64,000 nucleotides of DNA from Rutidosis leptorrhynchoides (taxonomy: Eukaryota > Streptophyta > Magnoliopsida > Asterales > Asteraceae): the NCBI RefSeq assembly GCF_046630445.1, contig NC_092339.1:57814001-57878000 (forward strand). The letters are read 5' to 3'. A program made the position numbers and the translations under genes. The notes below the pieces were generated by a model. It was not told the DNA's origin, did no database searches, and saw only the letters and a list, made by a program, of their open reading frames with translations. Positions 28,101-39,090 of this stretch are shown here, piece after piece (the first letter of the stretch is position 1; each line of letters begins with the position of its first letter).

Positions 28101-30140
28101 GTTTGGGGGATAAGTGGGGAAGTTAGATTTCTTCTCGTCTTAAGTCAGCCTCGGTTTCGTTGTTAGTAAATGGTTCAACAACACGTGAATTCCATTTGGG
28201 CAGGGGTGTCCGTCAGGGTGACCCTTTGTCACCCTTCCTTTTCATTCTCGCGACAGAGGGACTTAATATACTTGCTAAAGCGACAGTTGATAAAAGCCTC
28301 TTCGAAGGTGTGGAAGTAGGTATGAATAAAGTTCTCATCTCGCATCTGCAGTACACTGATGATACCATTTTTTGGGAAATGGCATAGATCTAATGCTTAC
28401 AATCTTATAAACTTACTAAAATGCTTTGGGGTTGGGGTTCCATCTTCGGAAGTTGATCTTATTGCTAGTATAATGAGATGTAAGGCGGGAAACTCCCATT
28501 TATTTACCTGGGCCTTCCAATCGGCACGAAAATGAATAATATTGCGGCTTGGCAACCGGTGATTGATAAATTCAAAAGCCGACTTTCAGATTGGAAAATG
28601 CGTACGACGTCTTTTGGTGGTCGATTAGTTCTCATCAAATCGATTTTAAGTAGTCTTCCATTGTACTTCTTCTCGCTCTTTCGTGCCCCACCGAGTGTCA
28701 TCATATTACTTGAGAGTGTGAGACGTACATTTTTTTGGGGCGGGGATCTTTCGGGAAATAAACTGTCGTGGGTAAAATGGGACAAAGTTACCTCTCCTTA
28801 TGGGGCGGGGGGCCTTAATATTGGAAGTCTTAAAAGTAAAAACTTGGCTTTATTGGGTAAATGGTGGTGGAGGTTTAAAACCGAAACCAATTCTTTGTGG
28901 GCCATTGTCATTCGTAGTATCTATGGTTCTCATGGTAATCTAGTGTCGGGGGTGAGATTTCTCATTCCCCGAAGCTAGGTGTTTGGGCAAATATTGTGAG
29001 TGCAGGTAAAATTATAAAAGATCTGCAAGTTAGCTTCAATGACTCTTTTGTGAAGGTTATTGGTGATGGCGACTCGGTATCCTTTTGGAATGACTGATGG
29101 CTTGGTCCCAGCTATTTTCGTGAGGTTTTTCCAAGGTTGTTCAGGCTGGAGGCTCACCAAAATGCCTCTGTTAAAGATCACCTAGCTGCTACTGTCTCTA
29201 CTCAGCAGGTCAATTCGGTTGATGTAGGTGCTACTGCCCGAGAGGCGTCTGCTGCTGTTGCTATACCGTACCCAGCTGTTGCTGCTACAAATTGGGAATG
29301 GGTCAGACCTCCTGCTGGCCGCACTCTCAGTGAGCTAAACTCGCTAAATGATTTAATTCGTGATGTCTCTTTGGTTCGTGGTAAAAAGGATAGTTGGAAA
29401 TGGGCTCTCGCTTCTAATGGTATGTTTACTGTGAAGGCATTTTTCATCAATTATCGATGAGCGTATACTTGGTTACATCCCTCAACTTGGTGAAGAAACA
29501 TGTCGGAATTATTTGGTTCCAAAAAATTTGAACTCTTCGTATGGCGTGCTTCAAAAAAACGTCTACCGGTTAGGCTCGAACTCGATAAAAGAGGTATTGA
29601 TTTGCATAACGTTCGATGTCCTCTTTGCGATGATGGTCTCGAGTCGGTTGATCATACACTCATATTCTGTTCGTGTGTTCAAGAAATATGGTCTCGTGTG
29701 TTTAAATGGTGGAATCATGGTCTTTTTTCATGCTTCTCCCTAAACGAACTTCTCCGTGATAGTGCCTCCTCAAGCTTGATTTGGCAAGGGGTCATTTGGG
29801 TTGCCTCTTACCTTATTTGGAAGAACCACAATAATATGGTTTTTCATAATAAGTGTTAAAACGCTCCCTTGGCTCTTTGCGAAATTCAAGCGGTATCGTT
29901 CGATTGGTTCTCATGCAAGTTCAAAGGCATAAAGTTACATTGGAATTTGTGGTTATCCAAACCGGATACTTATTTGTAATTATTGTAAAGTTGATTGAGG
30001 TGCAATCTTTGCATCCTCGTTCCATGTCATTTGTGTAGTTGTTGTAGTTGTTCGTGATTGTAGGGCTAAGCCCCTCGTGTAACGGTTTAGCTATCGATGA
30101 AATATTTCTTGCTTTTCAAAAAAAAAAAAAAAAAAAAAAA
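28101..30140 (+). mobile_element. LINE-2: 5'-truncated L1 of the LINE-1 family
   Basis: It begins inside the RT (aligned to LINE-1 near 8630) and runs to a 23-A tail at 30118-30140. The 9-bp target duplication TTTACCTCG lies at 28092-28100 and 30141-30149. It encodes GVRQGDPLSPFLF, a YTDD box in place of YADD, GNKLSWVKWDKV, KDSWKWALASNG and zf-RVT residues CPLCDDGLESVDHTLIFC. The ORF2 stop is at 29977-29979. It has stops near 28128, 28386, 28976 and 29095 and a shift near 29450, so it is dead. Truncation on arrival is normal for L1. Confidence 0.92.
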
Positions 30141-30540
30141 TTTACCTCGCGTATAACCTTTTCACACGAACCTAACTTTTTTAACATAATAATTGGATTG
30201 AATTTTAATTTTAATTTCACACCAAATTCGTACGAAGAAAATAAAACAGAGACAATTCACCTGACCCCACACTTTTATTTATCTTCTTCTTTAACAACAT
30301 CTTCTATTCTATTATTGGTTTTATTTCACATTTCATATTTAATTTAATATTTAATTATTCTCTCTCGTCACTTCTTCTTGTCGCAACCTTATTACCACTA
30401 CTTCAATTCATTCAATTCCGTACAAATTAATGGTAGTTAACCTTTGATTATTATCACTACCGATCAACTTGCAGTTCCAGTTTCAGTTACAGTTCACCAA
30501 ATCAAACATCGAATCATCTTTCTAGTTCTGATTTTTGAAG
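30141..30540 (+). promoter_or_regulatory. CAMTA promoter and 5' UTR region
   Basis: Only 400 bp separate the LINE-2 insertion from the ATG. The last 200 bp are pyrimidine-rich (runs of TCTTCTTC and CTCTCTCG), as in many plant 5' UTRs. I cannot place a TATA box or start site with confidence. Anything upstream of 28092 was pushed about 2 kb away by the LINE-2 insertion. Confidence 0.5.
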
Positions 30541-33500
30541 ATGGAAGCTACCGTACAGTCACAACTTGTTGGTTCCGAGATTCACGGTTTTAAAACTATG
30601 CAAGGTGATTTTTAATTATCTATATCTAATATTTACTATTATGTAAATATTTGCATAATAATCATCCTGCATATTTTTTTTTTTGTTTTTTTATTGAACT
30701 GCGAGTTGTATGTATATGTATATTATGTTATAATAATTGTTAGTTAAGTTTTTGTGGATGCTCATTCTGTTTAGGAATGTATAGAGATAGAGTAAACACT
30801 ACTGTAATTGATTTTACTTTTTTTTTTTTTTTTTCAGCTAAAAATTAACTTTATTTTGTAATTTACCAAAAACTGTATGTAACGTATTTGTGTGGTTTTG
30901 TATGTGTTAAAAAGTTAACTTTATTTTGTGATTTGCCAAAAACTGTAAGTAGCATGTTTGGGCCTTGATTAATAGAGGTTTTACATTCTATGGGATAGTG
31001 GGGTTTCCTCGCTTACAAAAAAAAAAAAAAAAACAAAATTTTTTTATTATGGTGGAGGAAAAAATGATGGCTGCAGAACAGGAACATAGAAAATAAGTGG
31101 AAAGTGCTAAGTTAGGGTTTATTTTTATTTTTTTTAACAGCAATTCTGATCAACCAGTGGGGATTGAACCACCGGCGCGTTATCTCTTGCAGTTTCATAA
31201 CCCGCCCTCCAAATGTCCCGGGCAAATATTTTCAACGATCTGTTTTCAAAAGTTTGTTTGCTAATATAATGGTTTACGAAACTTTGATGGTGCTAAATGT
31301 TAATTACTAAAAGTAGAAACAGATAGATATACATTATTTAATCCAATATGCCCTGGTTTGGCTAATAATTGAGTCTACTTTGTTGGTTATAGTTGTGGTT
31401 TCAATTCATTGGGGTCCTTGGGGATTACATGTGATGGCATTCTTAATTGTTTATATATGGTGATCTACTTTTAGAATCTAAAAGTTGATAATAAAATATA
31501 TATTTCTTTCTTTAATATTTTTGTTTGTTTAGAATTTGATAGTTGATACTACTGTTTTCAATGTGTAGTAGTTGCTATACCGTTTTAATAATTCAAATCC
31601 GTTCTGTCTAAAATTTTTATTTTTTTTTACTTCCATGAACAGATTTGGATGTGCCCACCATGTTTGAGGAAGCCAAGACAAGATGGCTCCGGCCCAATGA
31701 AATCCATGCAATACTTTGTAACCACAAGTATTTCAACATTCTCGTGAAACCATTGAATCTACCAAAAAGTACATCTGATGTCATCCTCTGTTTTGGATTT
31801 TCGAGTTTATGTTTCTCGGCTTACATGGACTCAAAATTTAATATCTGATACTCTCTGTGTAATTAAATAGGTGGCACCATCGTCCTATTTGATAGGAAGA
31901 TGCTTAGAAATTTCCGGAGAGATGGCCATAACTGGAAAAAGAAAAAAGATGGGAAAACTGTCAAAGAAGCTCATGAACACTTGAAAGTGAGTTTTTTTTT
32001 TTTAATGAAATATGCGATTTTGGTGATTACTTAGGGACATGGTGGTGTTTTATTTTGAAGCTTAAGTGCTTGAGTTAGATTAATGATAAGATCATTATGA
32101 GGCCCACTCCACTAAACTGTTATTGGGATTCCGTTGATGAAAGAAATGAAATTTCTGATAGTATATCAATATCTTTGTAACTTCGATTATTTAAACCAAA
32201 TGAAATTTAAGATCGAGTCTGCAATTTAATAACTAGTCCTAACATAGTTTTTAATATTTTTTTTTTTTATTATTATTATTATTTTTATTTATAAATGTTA
32301 AAAATGGATGAACACTGGTTGTTTATTTAGTTTACTTCGTTTTAAATTGTGAATGAAAAATCAACTACCAAATCATTTTCCAAATTTGGAGACCCAGTTA
32401 TGTTTATTTGTTTATACAAATTTTATGTACAACTATTCATTACTTCTGTTATGAGATAATATGTCTGCTAATTTACATAGGTTGGTAATGACGAAAGGAT
32501 TCATGTATATTACGCACATGGTTATGATCAGTCAACCTTTGTTCGCAGATGTTACTGGCTTCTTGATAAGTATGCAGCCTCTGAAAATTTCTACTACTAT
32601 AAAGATACAAAAAACTTCATTTGTTTATCCATTATATTTATTAGATACAGTACCCGCTTATGATTATTTATTTCTTATTACTTTAAATATCATTTTTGTT
32701 GTTTCTGTTACAGGAAACTGGAACACATTGTTCTTGTTCATTATCGCGATACTCAGGAGGTTGGTCCATTATAAGAACCTTCAATATTAGTAAATTAATT
32801 GTGCATATATTTGGCTTTTCTTATTAAATACACGTCACTGCTACTTATAGTTATTTTGAACCCATTATGCAGTTGCAAGGTTCCCCAACTATTGAATCGA
32901 ATTCTAGCTCCGACCCACCCACTTCATGGAATCTGTCGGAAGATAATGACGTGGTTGATCAGATTTATTATGCTGGTGCGTAAGTTTATTGACTGAATAA
33001 CATATATTAAAAATTAATCTGTATGTCAATATGAGAATTAAATTGTTTTTTTGTTAATGTTAATCTATTTTCTTGCCTAAAATTATCTAGGGGGTTTTAT
33101 GCATTAATCATCCCAAAATATCCTAGTTGTTTCAGTTAAGCTAATTCCTCAATTTTCATTATGCTACCCATTGTGACCCGAAATGGTCCATCTATAAGTT
33201 AATGGGTCAAAATGGAAATTTATGTAAAGGAATTATTTTTTGAAAATTTTTCTGCTGCTTGTGATTATGCAGAGCCTAATGAGACGATAATAAATCATGA
33301 AATGAGACTTCGTGAAATCAACACGCTTGAATGGGATGAGCTTGTGGTCCCAGCTGATTCTAATAAGTTAATCATTACCGAAGGAGGTGGTAAAATAATA
33401 GTCTATTAAACATTTTAAATTTGATTAAAAGGTATGAATCATTAAGTGACAACTTATAAATTGCAGGAAACATGTCAAACGTTGATCAAGATGACCAATA

Positions 33501-36500
33501 TGGACTAAATGGATTTGTAGACAATGTAAGTAGCGTATCAATTTGTTTTTAAATATTTTTAAAATCAATAAATATAATCTATGTAGCTTTTCTGGTATCT
33601 GTTAATACGCTATGACCCTCCATACTTTTATTACCGATGAATGGTTCAAATTTACAGAATATCTCCACCTTTGAGCACATATTATCAGCAGATGGTCAAT
33701 CTGCAAATTTTCAGTTGGACCCGAAACTTGTAAATACAAGCAATGGTATTTTAGATGATGGATTGAAAAGTCAAGATAGTTTCGGAAGATGGATGAACTA
33801 CACCATGACTGAATATCCTGTAATAGTGGATCCAGTTTCGACACCAGAACCCTTGGTTTCAGCTACAAGTGGTTATAATAATCAGTTGCAGAAAATGTTC
33901 ACTATAACAGAAGTATCACCTTCATGGGCTTCTACAAGTGAAGATACAAAGGTTCTGTTCATTTAACAACTGTATAAAAATGTGTTATTCAGTTTTGATC
34001 TTTTGTTATGATGTTTGTATGTGTCTGATTTGTGCTGCTTCTTCGAATAACGTGTCTAGTGTGGAGGTGGCAGTTTCAACCCATTTATGTGTTAATGGGC
34101 TGATTGGGCTATGGTTTGTTTTTAAGAGAGTCAAGTGGGAAAACTAAAAAAGGTTATGAAGGTGATGGATCATATGGGTTGAAATTTGTCAGAAGTGTAC
34201 ATATAATTCATACCACCTTCTAAATTGCTTCAATTAAAAAATAGATAATCTTATTGTATTAATATAGTTTTTTATACTTCTATAAATAGGTAAAAGGAGT
34301 TTCAGGACAACAAAACCCGTATTGACCCGAATATATATTGACCCAACCAGTTATGGACCACCCATTTTGTCACTTGTAGTATCTGGTATCACCTTAAGTT
34401 TTTTACTCATAACGGTACTTACCTTCACATGGCGTCCTAATTGAAGAATCAACATATGGCTTTTCTGTATAAAGGGACTTTTTTCGAATTTTAAATCTGA
34501 CAGGAATCGTTAACTTGTTTGTTGCATCAAACTTCGTTACATATACATCAAGAGACTTCCATGTTAAGATTGTATAATTTCATGTTAAGATTACAGCTTA
34601 ACAGTCATATACTTTGTTGTACATTATGACATTTTGACCATTAATATCATTGTTGCAGATATTAATTGTTGGACTTTTTCATGAAGACCATCTACACTTA
34701 GCAAACTCCAAATTATATTGTGTGTGTGGAGAAATTTCTGTTCCTGTTGAAGTCGTCCAATCTGGTGTATTTCGGTGTTACGTTTCTCCTCGGACCCCAG
34801 GAATAGTCGACCTTTTCATCAGTGATGATGGTCTGAAACCTATAAGTCAACTTATTTCATTTGAATACCGTGCTCCTCCCGTACAAAGTTTAACAATTTC
34901 CTCAGAAGAAAAGTCCGAATGGGAAGATTTCCACATTAAGATGAGATTGGTGCATTTGCTTTTTTCGACATCTAGAAGCCTCAATATCTTATCTAGCAAA
35001 GTACCACCAAAAACCTTGAAAGAAGCCAAAATATTTGCTCACAAAACTCGATCAATTGTTGATAGTTGGGGATTTTTGATAAATTCTGTTACCGAAAAAA
35101 AGATATCTTTCTCACGAGCCAAAACGAGCTTACTGGAGCTCACTATACAGAACAGGCTACTTGAATGGCTGTTGGAAAGAATATTAGAGGGAAATAAGAT
35201 CCCTGATCGTGATGATGAAGGTCAAGGCGTAATTCATTTGTGTGCTATCTTAGATTACACCTGGGCGATATTTCCGTATTCGTGGTCTGGTTTATCGATT
35301 GATTTTCGTGACAAATTTGGATGGACGGCTCTTCATTGGGCTGCTCACAATGGAAAGTAAGATTCTATAACAACCATCTTCAAGATAAAACATAGTTTGG
35401 TTTTGGATTTAAATAGTGGAATTGATATTTTCACTATCAAAATTGATAAATCCACCACAACTGTGCATTAGATACTTGTACCGTACAAATAAATAATGCG
35501 CAAGTGGTGGATTTATCAATTTTGATGGTGGAAATATTACCATCCTTTAGATAATGCTCTTGATTTGTATGATTCGATTGTGTTAAAACTGTTTTCAGGC
35601 AAAGATGCGTTGCATCTCTTCTATCTGCAGGGGCGAATCCGAATTTGGTGACGGATCCTACTTCAGAAAACCCTGCTGGATGCACTCCTGCTGACCTGGC
35701 ATCCAAGAGTGGGTATGAGGGGTTAGCCGCTTTTCTGGCGGAAAAGGCATTATTAGCTCATTTTGAAGCCATGACATTAGCGGGAAATGTGAGTAGCTCG
35801 TTGCAGTGTACGATTCCGACTGATGATCATTCGGCCGCAAATGGCCCGGGTACTAACGTCACTGAAGAGGAGCAATATTTGAAGGATACACTGGCGGCGT
35901 ATAGGCGGGCCGCTGATGCTGCCGCCCGTATACAGGCGGCATTCAGGGAACAATCATTCAAAATGAAAGCAAAGGCTGTTGAATTTGCGAATGCAGAAGA
36001 TGAAGCACGATGTTTAATAGCGGCTATGAAGATTCAGCATGCTTATCGCAAACATGAAACTAAGAAGCAAATGAAAGCTGCTGTACATATACAACATAGG
36101 TTTCGTACATGGAAAATACGAAAAGATTTTCTAACTAAACGACGTCAAGTGATCAAAATTCAAGTAAGATTTGTTCTTAACCATTTTACTTTCCGGTTTT
36201 AACTACATGACAGTTGGATCAGTAAAAATGACAAAGTTGGTTAAAAGGGATCCAAATGGCTTAAACGGGTTGAAAGTTGCCCAAGTGTATTTGTAATTCG
36301 TAAAACCTCGTTCTATTCGGAAAATTAGAGTATTATCAAACTAATAGTTATGGTTATTGTCATTATATTTGATCTGTTAATTGTTGTTAAGAGAAAAAAA
36401 TAGACAAAAAGTGTTTTGGGTCAATATGCATCAATAAGCACCCGTTTTGACCAGTTAAAAAGGTTGAAAAAGACGCGAGACAGAGACGAGTCACTCAGGA

Positions 36501-37761
36501 ACTTGAAAGCTCGAATATGTCGAGACGGGCGTTGACTAATGTTAACTTTTAGATAATATATAGGCTTTTTTATCATGTTTTGTGTAATTATAGTGTATTT
36601 ATTAGTTCATCTTAAGGATACTATGTAAGTCGGTGTTTTTCCCGACTAATGTTTAAAAGCGTTTGAGATTTACATTTACACTAGAACAAGGCCCGACCAA
36701 AGTCAATTTTGTACCGACGTTGACCAACTTTTCCCGACTTTGACCTGACTTTTAGCATTGACATACTAATAAGACGGTTTTTGGCGAAATGGGACGCGCT
36801 AGTCACCAAACCGTCACAACGGCCACCACAACTGTCGTATGCAACCATGCTTGGTTGACCACCCCACTTGACCCATTTAATTTTCCACCTCTATTTAGCC
36901 TAATTTGTTTGATTCCATCAATTTCCCTTGTTGGGTAAAAAAAGTCTCATTTTCTGGATACAGGCATATTTTCGCGGTTTCCAAGTACGAAGGCAGTATA
37001 AGAAGATAATATGGTCAGTAGGAGTGTTAGAGAAGGCAATTATTCGTTGGCGTCTTAGACGAAAAGGCTTACGAGGTCTTCAAGTTGCTCCTAATAATGA
37101 CGATAATGAGGAAAACGAGAAGGAAGAAAAAGTTGGTGAAGAGAACTTTTTCCATGCGAGTAGGAAACAAGCTGAAGAACGGGTTGAGAGATCCGTTATT
37201 CGGGTCCAAGCAATGTTTAGATCGAAAAAAGCTCAAGAAGAGTATAGAAAGATGAAGATCGCACTTAACGAATCATCTGTACGTATCATGACTCTCACTT
37301 CACTTTTAGTAATTTGAATAATCAGAAAGTTCGAAACATCTCATGAAGCCCTTTTGTTACAGTTAAATGTGTAAATCGTATGCTTTCGTATCCCATAAAA
37401 ACATCGTAATACCTAATTAAGTTTTTGAAAATGCAAATATTACATCATATTTGGTAGTTTTGTATGATTGATTGACTTTTTGAATCTTGGTAAAATGGTA
37501 TGGGTCGGATAGGTTGGCTAAAGGTCAAAAATAAAAATAAAACGTAACTTTAGGAATGGGTCGAACCGGGTCAGTTAGGTGGACTTGAAACACATGTTAT
37601 CCAAAAATTAAAATCCTTTACAAAGGGTTGGCGCGTCAACTAAACTGATATCGGAAGTTTTTGCAGTAATCTGAAATCAGTGGTTATTATTGATGTTTTT
37701 TTTGTTTGATTTGCAGCTGGAGTATGAAGAGCTTTTTAATCCAGTTACTAGCATGGAATGA
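30541..37761 (+). CDS. CAMTA5/6: CAMTA5/6-type calmodulin-binding transcription activator (13 coding exons)
   Basis: Nuclear Ca2+/calmodulin-responsive transcription factor; the family binds CGCG-type boxes through the CG-1 domain. My exon model is 30541-30604, 31643-31768, 31871-31986, 32481-32569, 32714-32759, 32873-32975, 33273-33386, 33467-33525, 33658-33951, 34659-35356, 35599-36163, 36964-37278 and 37717-37761. All introns are GT-AG and phases agree, giving 2634 nt (877 residues plus stop), inside the 838-923 range of Arabidopsis CAMTA6/CAMTA5. Order of parts: CG-1 (about residues 22-147), conserved SQDSFGRW motif in exon 9, TIG (about 338-420), ankyrin repeats (about 528-625), IQ motifs (about 676-780) and a basic CaM-binding helix around IIRWRLRRKGLRGLQ (about 783). 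The start ATG precedes a conserved GSEIHGF motif. No break was seen. In Arabidopsis, CAMTA5 acts with CAMTA3 in rapid cold induction of DREB1 genes; transfer of that role here is inference. Confidence 0.93.
30605..31642 (+). other. CAMTA intron 1 (1038 bp)
   Basis: GT at 30605 and AG at 31641-31642. It is AT-rich with poly-T and poly-A runs. It holds a SINE-like fragment (separate entry) and no other coding signal that I can see. Confidence 0.85.
31118..31235 (-). repeat. Possible tRNA-derived SINE fragment in CAMTA intron 1
   Basis: On the minus strand a T-arm-like hairpin is visible: GTGG, loop TTCAATCC, CCAC, matching the polymerase III B-box consensus. On the same strand a poly(A) tail follows (poly-T at about 31118-31135 on the plus strand). 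I do not see a clean A box, so this may be a truncated SINE or a chance match. Confidence 0.35.
31643..32759 (+). other. CAMTA exons 2-5: CG-1 DNA-binding domain
   Basis: Four exons (ends in the CDS entry) encode the CG-1 domain. Visible signature pieces are TRWLRPNEIHAILCNH, GTIVLFDRKMLRNFR, DGHNWKKKKDGK, ERIHVYYAHG, FVRRCYWLLD and HIVLVHYR, in family order. The basic KKKKDGK stretch is a likely nuclear-localisation element. All residues I associate with this fold are present. Confidence 0.93.
33952..34658 (+). other. CAMTA intron 9 (707 bp) with dispersed-repeat copy
   Basis: GT-AG intron. About 34060-34370 it contains a stretch resembling part of intron 11 (shared pattern GGGTTGAAA, then AGTGTA and TAATTC) and ending in TTGACCCAACC-type text. 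I read this as one copy of a short dispersed repeat. No coding potential seen. Confidence 0.6.
34659..34890 (+). other. CAMTA TIG (IPT) domain, 5' part of exon 10
   Basis: The start of exon 10 encodes a TIG/IPT immunoglobulin-like fold: ILIVGLFHEDHLHLANSK, then a CVCGEISVPVEVV strand pair and a closing LISFEYR. In CAMTAs this fold helps non-specific DNA contact and dimerisation. The spacing matches Arabidopsis CAMTA5. Confidence 0.85.
35200..35780 (+). other. CAMTA ankyrin-repeat region across the exon 10/11 junction
   Basis: Exon 10 ends with GVIHLCAILDYTWAI and GWTALHWAAHNGK. Exon 11 continues with LLSAGANPNLVTDPT and AADLASKSGYEGLAAFLAEK-type repeats (here PADLASKSGYEGLAAFLAEK). These are the family's ankyrin repeats, used for protein-protein contact. 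The span includes intron 10 (35357-35598). Confidence 0.85.
35900..37270 (+). other. CAMTA IQ motifs and calmodulin-binding region (exons 11-12)
   Basis: Successive IQ-type motifs are visible: AARIQAAFREQ, AAMKIQHAYRKHE, AVHIQHRFRTWKIRK and, across the exon 11/12 junction, IQAYFRGFQVRRQYKK. The amphipathic basic helix VLEKAIIRWRLRRKG follows, and VQAMFRSKKAQEEYRKMK lies nearer the C-terminus. IQ motifs bind calmodulin or CaM-like proteins. The span includes intron 11. Confidence 0.88.
36164..36963 (+). other. CAMTA intron 11 (800 bp) with second dispersed-repeat copy
   Basis: GT-AG intron. Around 36208-36460 lies the relative of the intron 9 repeat, with GGGTTGAAAGTTG, AAGTGTA, TAATTCGTAAAACC and later GGGTCAATATGC. 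The middle of the intron is GTTGACC- and CCGACTT-rich. No coding potential seen. Confidence 0.6.
37279..37716 (+). other. CAMTA intron 12 (438 bp)
   Basis: GT-AG intron before the short last exon, which encodes LEYEELFNPVTSME. It has a GGGTC-rich stretch (about 37500-37590) like those in introns 9 and 11. Nothing coding seen. Confidence 0.75.
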
Positions 37762-38080
37762 TAAAAAGGTGTTTGATTTATAATAAGGCAATTATGTTTC
37801 AGACAACTATGTATAACTTGTAAATGCCTAGATTAAGGTAGGAAGTTTCATATATCAACTACTAGTGGTAGTTTGAAGTGTGAAGTTGGGTCCTTGTAAA
37901 CCAGTAGTCTAATACAAATAATGGTTTGCGTGATTTGTAACCATGTATGTTTGATATTGTAGAAAACAATATTTTGTATATACTGATATACTCCAGAAGA
38001 AGGTGTGTATTTACATGTGTGAAATAACGGTTTTCAAGCTATCTATATAGGGATTTAGAGTTCATTGGTGTCAACCCCGA
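37762..38080 (+). promoter_or_regulatory. CAMTA 3' UTR and downstream flank
   Basis: The AT-rich sequence after the TGA includes several weak AATAA-like and AATACAAATAATGG signals near 37780 and 37915. The transcript probably ends between about 37920 and 38000, but the site cannot be fixed by eye. Confidence 0.4.
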
Positions 38081-39090
38081 GTCATAGGGTACATTAGTGA
38101 GTCTAGACTACAACCGGCATATAGACTTGAAGTAGGAATTAATTACTACTTGCCCATTTATACTCGAACTCTTCTATTCATATCTAACTCTTATTTCATC
38201 TTAATCTCACGTTGTTTAATTTGATTGACATTCCACCTTGACTTAGTGAAATAATGTCGAATGCACATATGAATTAGGGTAATATAATTTCCGGGATTAT
38301 ATTACGGTGACTCATATAAACGTTCCGATATTATGACATAAAGAATTTAAGGCGAGTCAAGGAAAATTTTCTCTTTATCCTCATTTCCATATCACGGTTA
38401 GTATTATTGAGAATACTAATCAACGATATTCTTGTGTTTTGAAGGAACAATGCCTCCTCGCCGTGTACCACGCAACGAAACTCCCGAACAAGCTCTCCAA
38501 CGCATGATAGCCACCGCCGTAGATGCGGCCATGGCCGGACACTCATCCAACAACAACAACAATAACAACAACCACAACAACAACAACAACAACAATGGAG
38601 CCGGTAATTCAAACGAGGGATGCTCCTATAAAGCTTTCATGGGGTGCAAACCTCACACTTTCGATGGAACCGGGGGACCGGTTGTGCTCACCCGATGGTT
38701 TGAGAAAACGGAAGCCGTCTTTAGCATAAGCGGTTGTCGGGACCAAGACAAGGTCAAATACTCCACTCACACTTTCGCCGGCGTCGCGCTCACTTGGTGA
38801 AACACCTATGTACAATCGGTGGGTACCGATGAAGCCCACGCCCTCTCTTGAGCCGATTTAAGGGAAAAGATGATCATCGAATATTTCCCTCGTGAAGAAA
38901 CCCGAAGGCTCGAACAAGAGCTAAGAACTTTAAAAGCGGTCGGAAACGATCTCAAGGCTTATTATCAACGATTTTCCGAACTAGCCTTGATGTGCCCAAA
39001 CCTTGTGAACCCCGAGTCTTTAAGGGTTGAACTTTACATGGATGGTCTTCCAAAGAGCATCAAACACGGAGTAATGTCATCCAAACCCAC
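38080..39090 (+). mobile_element. Element D: leader and gag fragment of a Ty3/gypsy chromovirus
   Basis: The leader text ACATTAGTGAGTCTAGAC at 38091 matches the leaders of E and F. Gag starts at 38452 (MPPRRVPRNETPEQ), has an Asn repeat, CKPHTFDGTGGPVVLTRWFE and LMCPNLVNPESLRVELYMDG. It ends abruptly at 39090, where element B begins. No 5' LTR seen on the left. Fossil, interrupted; the remainder is presumably beyond the right edge. Confidence 0.82.

Noticed and set aside
38080-38451. Possible extra host exon downstream of CAMTA
   Set aside because: The text matches the leader of elements E and F, and the CAMTA frame already closes at 37761 at the expected C-terminus.
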